DNA of 64,000 bases from Botrytis cinerea B05.10 (taxonomy: Eukaryota; Ascomycota; Leotiomycetes; Helotiales; Sclerotiniaceae): positions 1,364,001-1,428,000 of the forward strand of contig NC_037315.1 in assembly GCF_000143535.2 (NCBI RefSeq), written 5' to 3'. The translations under genes and the position numbers were made by a program. Below the pieces are notes generated by a model, which had not been told where the DNA came from, ran no database searches, and saw only the letters and a program-made list of their open reading frames with translations. Positions 50,456 through 61,335 of the stretch are shown one piece after another; within the stretch, counting starts at the first letter, position 1; the number at the start of each line of letters is the position of its first letter.

Positions 50456-51150
50456 ATGATATCAACTGAGAAGGGAATCGCATACGCATAGATTATTGCA
50501 CATTTCTTCGTCTTAACAATCGCTATCTTTGTGATCTTCCATCAGGAGATCAAGAAGAAGCTTGGTTGGACATACCTCTGATTGTTAGCCGTCGTTCGGA
50601 TCGCTGGCGCAATATATGAGCTTCGAATTATACATAATCCCGTTAATAGCAGTGATTCAAAAAAAAAATTGTGATGTTTCAGCTTATTGGAATATCATCT
50701 TTGTCTATGGCTATACATGGCTTGCTTTCTAGGAAGTTTGTTAGAGTTATTGAATGACTTTTCTGGCCATACTTGAGCTACCTTGAAGGAATGACAGAGA
50801 GCTTGACTGTGCATCGTCTAAAATTTCGCCCAGTAAGAAGATTAACAGAATCGGAATCGCCATTTATGTGTGAGTTTATATTGTCTGAGTTTCTCTAATC
50901 ATTGTCACATTTAAGGAGTATTTTAAACTCCCCACACGCCATTTACGAGTGTTCTGGGCCGTCGTCATTGTCAATCCCTTCTTGACCGTCAAATTGCCTT
51001 TCGATGTTTCAACGGCTTTCGCTTCCATCAAATCTTTCTCTGTACTTGTCGGGTCTGCGTTGGCATGATTGTTCGTAGTAATCGCTGAGGATTTTACGGT
51101 AGACGCATTGTATTTACTAGCGGGCTTGATAAAGCGAAGGCAGGATATAT
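50456..51150 (+). pseudogene. Decayed integral membrane protein gene (DUF7702-like 7TM)
   Basis: An ATG at 50456 opens a hydrophobic frame broken by TAG at 50489-50491 and TGA at 50579-50581. Read through, it gives IIAHFFVLTIAIFVIF, HQEIKKKLGWTYL and LLAVVRIAGAIYELR. A ten-A run at 50659-50668 precedes a shift to another frame that reads FQLIGISSLSMAIHGLLSRK. Further on, around 50990-51145, FASIKSFSVLVGSALA and a stop are followed by LFVVIAEDFTVDALYLLAGL. The order of segments recalls fungal 7TM proteins of the DUF7702-like group, where IGLSPLLLA...LGLLSR and a final IYLAAGL-type helix are typical. Both in-frame stops could arise by C-to-T change (CAG to TAG, CGA to TGA). Family assignment is from memory and moderate. 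Confidence 0.6.
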
Positions 51151-52091
51151 GAGAGTATATACACTGTTTTTGAGAGCAATTTGGCGCATCTGAATCTCTA
51201 AATATCCTGTCAGATTTGCTTACAAAAATTCATACAGTGAGTTTTTTACGTTTCGCATTCAATTCTATTATCTCTATATTTTGACAACCTGGAAACCCAG
51301 AGATAAGTAACAGCGTTAGCTAATTTGATTGCATCAATACCGTAAATCGGATTCAATAGTAAAGTGTCTAGATTTTAAATTCAATTGGAGTACTAGATTT
51401 TTAGTATTGTCGTGAACGTCAATATATTTTCAATCTACTGATCAAAGAGAGTGCATCTTGTAAGAATGATACTTTCTGTCTGTTAACGTCCTACTGCTCT
51501 TTCTCTATTCAGTTGAAATCCAGCTAGCTCAATGTAACTTAAAATATCTAACTTATGTGATTATCAAAACTCTTGTGCTCAAACTCGAGAACCCTAAGAT
51601 AAACATGCAATCAACTTGATCATTTGATGAGGTGTGCCGCGCCAAACATTTTAAGCGAAGATTGCCAAAAAAGGTAACCAGTGAGTAGCGTTATCGTAAA
51701 ATTCTCAACTCCGCAGTAATGATTACGCTTCTCATTCCTAATAGAGAAATTTTTTCGTAGCTATCTTATTGTATGATATGGACATTTTCAACGATAAATC
51801 TGCTTAAATTGACCCAATTGTGGATGTTTCTACTTTTTACGGGAACGGTTTCGCATGTTCAATATTCGACATCTTCTTCCTCTCTTGGCGTTTATCGCAC
51901 TACTCTGTGCGTTGTTAAAAGTAGTAGAGTTTTGGGGCACGCAATAACTTTCACTATAAAGCTTCTCTATATATTCTTCTTGCTGTAAGAATGTACAATT
52001 CTTAAACACAGAAGCAAGTCTAATTAATTACTTTTTTTGTTGTATTTACCAGCACATCCATTTTCCAGTACTCCAACAGAATTCAAACAGT
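51151..52091. other. AT-rich spacer
   Basis: Very AT-rich with no supported gene; the region just before 52092 is likely promoter of the next gene. Confidence 0.45.
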
Positions 52092-53986
52092 ATGGGGAAG
52101 CTCGTTGGACTCATTAGTTCGGGCATTGGTCTCGCAATGGAAGCAAAGACATCTTACCAATCTCCGAGTTCTAAGTCCTATACTAAAGATGCAAATCGCG
52201 GTTCAACTTATAGTGTTCCCTCCCAAAGTTTGTCTATCTCCAAGGCTTTAATGTATCGATGTTGACTTATAATAGTGCCACTTCGTACCTTGCCAAAAGC
52301 AAATCGACATAGCAATGACGAAGACGCATATCAAGACCTGCAAGCCTACGCCGATTATCAAAATGCCCTCTCAGATCGCATAAATACGGACATGGAGAGA
52401 GATGAGAATTACCGAAAATATTTAACCGCGACTCCTCGAGCACAAGCAATGAGGAATACTTACGAAAGAGACGTGTCATTTTACTCTCATGAATTGCCAG
52501 ATCAAAGAATTCAGCCAGCTAGAGGACTCTCTTGTCCTGTGATACTCCCACAACGAAGACCCGAATCACAAAGTCGTGGTATTATTCGAGCGTACTCCCC
52601 AGAGCTGGCAGATTGTGGCATAGATCAAGATACGTTTCTGGATTTTATTGATGATTTTAATGAAGCTCATAAAGTGAGTTGCAATATTCGAATGTTCTTT
52701 GCAAATACTTACTCATGTGCAGGCATCTCCTTATCTCGACGCCGTTAATGTGGCCGCCCAAGGTGTCGGATTTGCACCCGGTATTTCGCCGATGATCGTG
52801 TCTATGGTTGTTCCAATTGCAGTACGAGCTGCTAAAGGTTATCAGACACAAAGACAGTAAGTAGGCAGTCGAACCACTTGGTTTTGATAACAGCCAGTTG
52901 ATACTCTCCTTAGATCATCCTCTTTCCTAGACCAAGCCAATACAAATCTCTTCGTACCGCATGGCCTCTTTGCAATGGTCTTGACTTTTAAGCCTGATCA
53001 AACTCAAAACCCATATGGAGTACCCGGAGAAGTTCAACTTCCTCCATCCGCTTCCCTTATCTATCCCGAAGATGAAAGTCGTGCTCAACAAACTGGTCTG
53101 AAGAAAATGGGCCACTTTATCGCGGATTATGGAGATCGTAGGGCCCAGGCTCGATACGTATGTGCTAGTCATGTTTTTGATAGATAATGACCTACTGACA
53201 AGCAATAAGGCGTACAATAATCCCCAGTCATCTTTGGCTGGTCCTTTACCAACATTCAACAGTCGTTGGGCTGACCCAAATCATCCTGCTAATGGTGGTG
53301 GACTAAAAAGTCTACTAACAGGCATTCCAGACGACAGAAATTCCCGAAGAGAAGAAGAAAAAGATCGCAAAAGAGACAGAAGGGATCGTCGTCGCAGAGG
53401 TAGCTCAAGTAGTGATACATCGAGAAGAGGAGGACTTCTAAGTACAGCGCTTGGGGCAATTGGCGATGCTAGTGGGAGGAATGCTCCTTCTGGTAGAGGA
53501 AGAACAAGCTTGGTGGGAACCGCAAGAGAGATGATAAATGAACCTGGAAAACAAGATCAAAGTCTAATCAAGGGAATAAGAGGCTTTGGGATGAAGACTG
53601 ACATCCTATATTTGATGATCACAAACAACACCGAAGATCAGAGATCATTACTTTCGACGAGACCACAGACGCCCTTGACGCACGTTTCATCATTTTCACC
53701 ACTGGAGTCTCAATCCACAAACCCAGAAAATTGGCTGAAAACGTCCAAGAAAGATCAAAACTCCGTATATTCCATCTCAAATCAAGATCGAGAAGTTCTC
53801 TATAACAACCAATGCCAAAATGGCCATCCCTATATTGCCAGGAGAGGTCAAGTCGGCTCGAGCTCTACCGCTGGAAATTTTGAACAGAACGAAGCTCCGC
53901 CGCCTGCATACAGAGAAGCAATGCCGGCAAGGTACTATGATCAGATGAGGCAACATGATGAGGAGTTTTGCGCACCTACCATATAG
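52092..53986 (+). CDS. 562-aa fungal protein of unknown function with C-terminal PPxY
   Basis: Five exons (52092-52227, 52276-52673, 52723-52856, 52914-53157, 53210-53986) give 562 aa, all introns 48-57 nt. The N-terminus MGKLVGLISSGIGLAMEAK is a short amphipathic, glycine-containing helix. The conserved-looking core is exons 2-4: DTFLDFIDDFNEAHKASPYL, then a hydrophobic glycine-rich stretch VNVAAQGVGFAPGISPMIVS followed by MVVPIAVRAAKGY, then SSFLDQANTNLFVPHGLFAM and VLTFKPD. The last exon is disordered, with an Arg/Asp/Lys-rich block (KDRKRDRRDRRRRG), a serine run and finally PPAY at about 535-538, a PPxY ligand for WW domains such as those of Rsp5/Nedd4 ubiquitin ligases. I recall many similar fungal proteins but no assigned function. 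Start chosen by ATG, frame and recalled MGKL opening. Confidence 0.78.
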
Positions 53987-55073
53987 TATACCGCCCCTAT
54001 GGATTTATCTCAATTTTGAATCTGGGATGTATTTAGTTGACTTGGAGTTTGTGGGAGTGTAAATGCATTCAGCATCACTAGATGCTCAATTTCTAACTTT
54101 TCATCATTTTGATTTGTTATAACCTTCCATATCATAGCCCGGTTAAGTTTCCTACGGCAAATTTTTATTCAAATCAAGGTGTCTAGTAGTATACACCAGA
54201 TAAATAGGGTGTAATTTAAAACAGAGGGAAACTTAAAGAGGGTTCAAAATTTCTAATCATTTCGATATTTCAATTTAAGATATGAACTGTGAACTTCTGA
54301 TGATCGAATTGTAAACAAATTGAAATCCAGGTCAAAAGAAGAAGAATCTCCTCTCGATAGGATGAGTTGTGGAGATAGACTAACAGGTCGAAGAAATATA
54401 TGACAAGATTTGATTTAGAAAACTCCCCAAACGCGGGAAGATAAACTGATACTCGATACTACGAATTCTTTTCGGCAATGAACAATACTATTTTCATCAT
54501 TATTTATATATATGGCCTCATTGCAGATACAGTGGGCGAAACATTGAAGGATGAGTATTCAATAGATGTTACTATAATTTCAAAAGTTAGTGATACTTGA
54601 AAGCAGTGTAATATGTGATGTTTATCGTTTATGTAAATGAAGTTTTTCTTTACATAAAAGTTAGAAGATGAAAGAGCTATCTCGGGACAGTTGACTGTCG
54701 CTCATTCCACTACAAAGCCTTACTGACTTGAAGATTAGCAACGTTCTTGAATTACATGCAGATGAACCATGGGCAGAACGGAATTGGTGTGGCTGTTTAC
54801 CCGCGAGAGATTCTGTGCAAAATTTGAAAAGGAAAAGATCGGGGACAACTCATGAATGGTAGTTCAACAAGCAAGCAGATGACAGGCGTATATGAAAGTT
54901 TGCTTTCAATGATTGTGGACTTCTACTTGCCAAATTCGAATGTATGAAATTGATACGCTGCTTACGATCCTGATGGTGGATTCATAGATTTGGAACCCCA
55001 TCAATATTGCCACAAAAATCGTTTGTGCAGTCCAAATCAAGATGTCAGGGTGTAAGAAAGTAGACAAAACTGC
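53987..55073. other. AT-rich convergent spacer
   Basis: Lies between two convergent gene ends. No gene, repeat or RNA is supported. Confidence 0.5.
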
Positions 55074-56193
55074 TTAGGACATAGACTCCGCAATCTCTAG
55101 AACATCCTTCTCAATATCAAGTTCTTTCCACGGGCCCAACGCTAATTTCTTGTCGTTCTCCGTCACCCTAACGGCACCACCCACCATATAATGCGGACCT
55201 AACGCAGACAATTCCATCTGTACGTCTGTAACTCCGCGGCTCTTAAAAACAATACGATAATTGTCAATTGTTTCCCCTCTTTCGAGAGAATTAAGATCAT
55301 GTACCTCAGACGCAATTGGACTTCGAGCGTCACAAATCTCCAGGTCCTTAAGCCACGGCGCAAGCAAAGCTTCTCCGGTCATTTTGACATAGGTCTCTCG
55401 CAAACACCACATGGCATAGAACCGTCTGATCTTCGCATCGATAACCTTGTTGCTGTCAATCCTCAATTGCTCAGCCTTTCCCTCACTATCTGTGATGACC
55501 AGATCCAATTGTCTGTTTCTCCATTGACATCTAGAGAGCGCATCGTTGCCATATCCATGAAGCTTCTTACCGGGCGCAACTTCGTCGAGTCCAAGCGTTG
55601 AAAGCTTCATATGATTGATCTCCGAATCTGCGAACACTTCTCCGTGCATATCAATCCATTCAAAGAACCCACTCTTCTCTATATATTTGTAGTCATGCGA
55701 CAGTCGTTCGTTGGCGCATACGATGTCCGTTCCCACATTTATTGTTCCATCGCCCCCAACCACAGCTATTAATGTTACAAGTCCAGCCTGATGACTTACA
55801 TTGAATTCGATTCGAGGTTGATCTGCGGCCGAAATATAACAAGGCTTTCCATTTGATTCTCGCGAAATTGTAGTCTTCGACCAAGGTACATGGCAATATC
55901 TTGCAATGACAAGGTGCTTGAGGAGGTGGGATGCTAAGCTCACTTTTGCATCTTTGACGTGATAATATTTAAGGACTGATTCTTGCTCGGATTCAGAGAG
56001 GAGAGCCAGAGCACGAGAAGCCTAACATCATCTGTCAATTCAGACATGTAGAACAACTAGTAGGTATTATACACACAGCAGTCCTCAGTTCTGCGACTTC
56101 CTCTCTGGGCTTATCTTTGCGGTGAACAGGCCACAATAGTCTTGTATCGAGCAGCCATTGTACGATGAATGGCTCTGAGCCCGAGGATGTCAT
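55074..56193 (-). CDS. npgA: 4'-phosphopantetheinyl transferase (Sfp/NpgA type)
   Basis: This enzyme moves phosphopantetheine from CoA onto the carrier-domain serine of polyketide synthases, NRPSs and the lysine-pathway aminoadipate reductase. Exon 1 (56077-56193) and exon 2 (55074-56021) join through a 55-nt intron to 354 aa, close to Aspergillus NpgA. Exon 1 reads FIVQWLLDTRLLWP. Exon 2 holds EFNVSHQAGLVTLIA, the metal/CoA-binding GTDIVCANER (Asp about 138) and the signature MWCLRETYVKMTGEALL (Trp244, Glu248, Lys252, the W-x2-K/R-E-x3-K pattern). The start ATG at 56193 gives the family's usual N-terminus. Most filamentous fungi have one such gene, so it probably serves all pathways in the genome rather than a local cluster. 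It looks intact. Confidence 0.9.
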
Positions 56194-58504
56194 TGCACTG
56201 AGATTTTGAGGCTTGTGGCAGGAACAATCTTGAAGGATTGAAGCCGGTTGGGGAACTACTCACTATTGACAGATCAGTTTGTTCACGTCGGATAAGGCAC
56301 TGATTATGTAAGCGGAATGACGCACCCGGTTACCCACCAGTGACAATACTTTCGTCACAAAGCAGCTCTTCGTTTTCCCTTAAAGTTCTTCGTAATTTAT
56401 TGCATCACCTTGTGTTGTTCGCGCCGTCTATATACATGTAGATCTATATTGTCTATTAATATTCATCTACTGTTATATCATCTTACTCTCCACATATCTC
56501 GCGAAATCGATTGCAGCTTCCTTCATGACGCATAAGTGTGTGGTGAACAGTAGATTCATTGGTGGAAGATTATGTTTGGCTCAGCCTTATGATATCGAGA
56601 TCGCATTGGAACATTTCAAAGTTGTAGATGTTACCGGATCGCGAATATTCACTGCCTCGAATATCCATACGCTCTTTTTCCCCATAAAAGGCATACCAGA
56701 AGCCGGGCCAAGTTCAAATTGGTATCTCAAATTTCTCAGACGACGTGGAAGCTCAATCGCGTGCATTGTATCTATAGGACCTGATGTCATGTCTTCAACG
56801 CCTAGGGAGTCTGTATATCACGATACCACCGCGCGAGCCATGGAGAAGCCGGACTTGGCTATCTTCAAGGGGCTTCATGGAGAAGCAGCCACGAGATTAG
56901 CGCAAGACGCATAGCGAAACGGGGAATTCGCAGATCATGCCATTTTTGTCGTGGAAAGTGTTTTTGCGTTTCTCATACATATTCATCCTATGTCAGAAAC
57001 TTGGAGACACCATCGATATACCATATTTTGTGGTTCGATTTCCAATGATGCTCAAAGTAATAAGAACCAACTTAACACATTTCTTTAATCGCCCTCCTGG
57101 CGAAATCGTGAGAAGAGCACCGGAGCCTGGTAGTTTTGGTGGAAGTGTCATGACGGGAGCACTGGTGATGGATACTACAGTTGTTGCTGATGGTCGAAGC
57201 GGTGGTAGATGCGATACTGAAAAAATTGAATTAGTCGTCTCAATTGGCGACCAATAAAAATAAGCACAGCGAATGTTTACAGTCCTGACTAACTCTAGAA
57301 GCTCCAATACATATATCGACTTTCGCCAAACGCAGCTACTAAACTGACTCAGATTATAGCGTGCATGACCGCACTGAAATCTTTTTACAAAGGAACATTT
57401 TTAGGTTGCATATTTGGCAACATTGAAGTCAGTTACATTTCACTCATGTTTGAAAGTTTGCAGACTCAGGGGAATCGTGTATGACTGAGAATTGGTGGTA
57501 AGATTAGTCGAAATGATCGAAAAGGGGAATCTAAAAATGGATAATAGTGCAGGTATAAAAACAATCGGCAAATATGGATTGGATAAAATTAACGAAGCAA
57601 TGTAGGTAGCCAAGAATAAGACGGGATGCAGAAAACAAGCACTTTATAGTTCCTTTAAACCAGTTGCCACAACAATAACGGTGTGTTTCATCTTCATGTC
57701 GCGATAACGATAAACGGACCTTAAAGCACAAGAATTCAAACGGACAAAGCAGAGATCTTATATTTTTGGAAATCCCACGATCACTTGCCCAATTGAGATT
57801 GTTCTGTCACCAAAAGCCTTCGTGAAGAACGTGTATGCAAGTCTTTATGCAGCTTATTTCGTACAGCATGCTTACATTTTCAGCCCCCAAACAAAAGATT
57901 CACACGCGATGCTGAGGCACAATTCGTAGAACCATGTGCTTTCAAGGATGGAAAACTTCGATAGAGGTTGCGGTGATCTATGATAGGAATTGGACCATGT
58001 GTCTGACAGGGTAGTCATGGTTACGTTAGGCAAGCCAAATTCCAGAAACCTTCTATATGCCACAGCTACTGCAGAAGTATCCAGTCACATTACCTCGTTG
58101 TCGTCATGGAAGTCAGATGGTACCTTGTTATGTCTCGTCATTGTAACATCCAACGCAGGAACCATTTTTTTTTCAGATGGCTTTCATATGGGTCTATGTA
58201 ACCTAAGAGTTAAATCATCAATGGTGGGGGCCCACAATGGCTATCTGTACATCAGATTTCATCGAATCTTTTCATATATGATTTCTTCTATGCACAGAAA
58301 CTTGCAACCTGTGCGAAGAACTATTTGAAAAAGTATACGAATGTCCATGGTGTCTCGACTTCCTTTAGAAATCTCACTTGCCTCGAATTCCATCGTGTGG
58401 TACGGTGATGATATCCAGTGCATGGCGGTTCGTGTTACTCCAATCCTATTTGTTGGGTTATACTGCTAATAGTTGATGCAATAGTTGATGCAATAGTTGA
58501 TGCT
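56194..58504. other. 2.3-kb region with only weak coding candidates
   Basis: Apart from the doubtful frame at 56525, I see no gene. A second frame at 56937-57257 reads a glycine-rich segment (PEPGSFGGSVMTGALVMDTT) but joins to nothing convincingly. Just before 58504 there is a threefold GTTGATGCAATA direct repeat (58471-58503). Confidence 0.4.
56525..56914 (+). CDS. Doubtful 129-aa hypothetical protein
   Basis: An ATG follows a CT-rich leader with TATA-like AT boxes, about 330 nt upstream of and divergent from the phosphopantetheinyl transferase. The frame encodes a soluble protein without a recognised domain (FIGGRLCLAQPYDIEIALEH, NWYLKFLRRRGSSIACIVSI). The minus strand is also open over part of it. 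It may be a small gene, one exon of a larger one, or chance. Confidence 0.25.
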   Translation: MTHKCVVNSRFIGGRLCLAQPYDIEIALEHFKVVDVTGSRIFTASNIHTLFFPIKGIPEAGPSSNWYLKFLRRRGSSIACIVSIGPDVMSSTPRESVYHDTTARAMEKPDLAIFKGLHGEAATRLAQDA

Positions 58505-60547
58505 ATGGCGGCTTCCAATAGATCATCCTTATATTATGGTGATATGAGCAACGAGTTCTATTATCCGTGTTTTGACGATTATCAAAATGATCTCAATGAA
58601 TCTCTGGACTTTAATCATGTCCCATCTGCGGAGTTCTACCTTGGCCCTGAAATGTTCTTGATTCCTCAGATGCCTGATCAAGAACCCCATATATCTCAAC
58701 ATGGACTTACTGGTATCACACCAATTTACGAATCATTTCAACGTTTGCCACCTGCTTCTGGACCCACTAGTACTAAAGCCGACAACCAAGAGCAATTTCT
58801 GTCCAGGTCACTTGGCGAAATTTACGGGCAAATACCCACAGAGTGTCGTGAAAACTCAGAAGATTTGCCAAATTCATACCCAGTTGAAGAGACGCATCAT
58901 GAAAATGATAGCAATGAAAATGTACAGTGTTCCCGCAAGAAACGGAGACCTTCTCAAGACAAAAAGAAACGAACACCAAATATACCACAATCAAATGTAT
59001 TCAGACTAGATTTAAGGATACCATCAATTTCTTCGGCAGGACCGCAACCCATAGCGTCACAAGAATCTTTGAGCTCAGTTTTCGAGGTCAACATGAATCA
59101 GCCACCAAAGCGCAAAGCTCGGAGTGCCTTTACACCACAAGGAAAGAAAAAGGTGGAAGCGGTTAGGAGTGTTGGTGCTTGTATTCAATGCAAATTCAGA
59201 AAACGAACTGTGAGTTATTCTAAACGCTGTGTCCAGTCTTCCAACTGATGAGCGTAGTGCGGGACAAACAAGCCTTGTGTTTTGTGCATTCGACGTGCTG
59301 GTAGCGTGGAGTCTGCGGCATCTTTATGTACTAGAGAATCGCCATTTGTGGAACTGTCAATAAGTGAATGTGAGTATTCTATTCTTTCGAGGAGCCCAGT
59401 ACATTAACTTCACAGTCTACTCTAGAAAACTACTCCCACTCATAACCGATTTCGATGTTGAGTTCCCAGACGTGAAAAGTCAACATAAAGCCATCAAGAT
59501 TGACGGAAAAGGCCCTGTCTCTTTCCCTTTGTATCTCGAAGTTATAGAGATACAATCGTCGTTCTTGGCTGATAACTTATTAAAGGAAGTCGGTCGAATA
59601 ACTAGACTTGGCTCCGGGGTTTCATACCCGCATAGTCCCAGTCCAGACCAGTTAAAAATCATCACTGTTCTTGATTCAAAACTCTTCTCATCTAAAAAGC
59701 TTGAAGAATGGGTCATGAGGTACACCGAAGGGAATAAAATCGATAATGTTAATTCCACCTCTTTTCTGTTCGGGGTAGTATATGCCAAGGAGAAGCTGCC
59801 TCATGTAAGTTTGGTGATCTAATGCAATATAAATGATTTATTTTACATGTCACTAAACAAGAGAAGGCAGATCTAGTAGAGAATACAACAAAGATTATAG
59901 CATTTAGCTATATGCTCTGCAAAGGATTGAGGATCACAACGCCTATGGGCCAACAAGATATAGCTGCCCGATACCCCGTACTACGCGCACAGCTCGAGAC
60001 AAAACTGTTCAATCTTCTTCGCCAAACTGAGAAGCTTGTTTACGATGAGCTTCAACGTCTAGTCTTCAAATCTTCTGGACAGTTGCCGAAGGATGCGGTT
60101 GTTCCAGTGGCACTAGTACTTTGGTTACTTACCCGATTGCAAAGTTTGAAAGCGAGCCATATCATCAGTTTGAGTGAAGGGAACAGTTCTCGTGCGTGCT
60201 CTTTCATGATACGATTCTTTAGTCTATTCTGTATACAGAGGTACTAACGGTTCAAAGAATCCTCGGGAACGTCATTAGCGGTTGCATCCCATCAAAAGCA
60301 TGTTCTTAACCTCCTCATAAGCGTTTTTACCGCCCTGTTTAGATCATCTTTCCCATTACTTATCAACTTCGAAGACAAATGCAACAGAGATCTACTGGGG
60401 GGAAACGAGGATTTGATACAGCTATCCAAGAAACTGAGGAGAGATCTGATAGCGTTCAAAAGAAGCGACTATCTCAAAGCTTGGACGTGGAACCAAGGGT
60501 TCTTGAAAGAGCAAGTGGGTAGATTGAAAGACATATTGACTGAGTAG
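58505..60547 (+). CDS. Zn2Cys6 transcription factor with internal zinc cluster
   Basis: Five exons (58505-59209, 59258-59369, 59416-59804, 59867-60191, 60258-60547) give 606 aa. The start is the first true ATG of the frame, at 58505; earlier codons are a short GTTGATGCAATA repeat. The first ~210 residues are acidic and low complexity with a basic patch (CSRKKRRPSQDKKKR). The zinc cluster is at about 226-259: C-x2-C-x6-C-x5-C-x2-C-x13-C, with basic KFRKRT. The long last loop (RRAGSVESAASLC) differs from the Gal4 spacing but is seen in a fungal subfamily. An intron sits exactly before the third cysteine. The rest is helical (ADLVENTTKIIAFSYMLCKG, LLRQTEKLVYDELQRL). A likely nuclear regulator; the acyl-CoA dehydrogenase follows on the same strand, 790 nt away. 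Confidence 0.83.
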
Positions 60548-61335
60548 ATCTCGAGTGACTCGGAGAATAGATCTGGAAAGGACTTGTAACGAATTGTAAG
60601 ATATTTGGAGGATGGATAATATTTGGGGGCGATTCCTTTTCGATTTGCTGGATAAGGTCTATACAAGGCAATGAATGACTGACGTGAAAAGGGATAAGAG
60701 GATGACGTTGAGAATTTAAAAATATTAGGGGTATATGGCGCAGTCTAGAATTACGTGAGACACTTGGGATGACTTAGTACAATCAGATTTGCTTTTCAGG
60801 CAACACCATTCAAGGATTGATGGTTGATGCAGCCACATTCTAAGTCAAGAATCATCTACCCCTTCCCTTATGCCCTTCGCATCACAGATCTACTTGATCT
60901 TATAGTCTAAAATCTCGAAGTGCTCCTAGACTTATCATCGTACCCAAAGAAAGCCCGGGAACTGATCGGATGCGAACTTCTTCCGAAGAATAAGCTTGTC
61001 CGACGCGACCCAAAACCGGAAATGCTTCCCAAGTTAAAGAGAGCAACCGCCATGACGCAGCAACGTTTCTCAAGATACATATTTCTGGTCGCACAACATT
61101 GGTTTCGACACTTGGTGAGGAAGAATCAATCATTTTGTTTAGAGCGAGATGTGAGCGGTGATGCTTTAAAATTTATCAGGTCGGCTATTCACAAGTCATC
61201 ATGCAGATCACGACAGAGATGCCGAGGTCCAAGAATAAGTCTCATTAAATTGAATATGAACACTTCATTTGCTGCAAAAGGGCCATATTCATCTTCTCCA
61301 TCACACAGCACATATTACTCGGCACATCCATCAAA
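60548..61335. other. Spacer between regulator and acyl-CoA dehydrogenase
   Basis: Frames at 60900-61133 (-) and 60920-61360 (+) overlap each other; the plus one has no early ATG and neither resembles a known family. Probably promoter and leader of the next gene. Confidence 0.45.
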
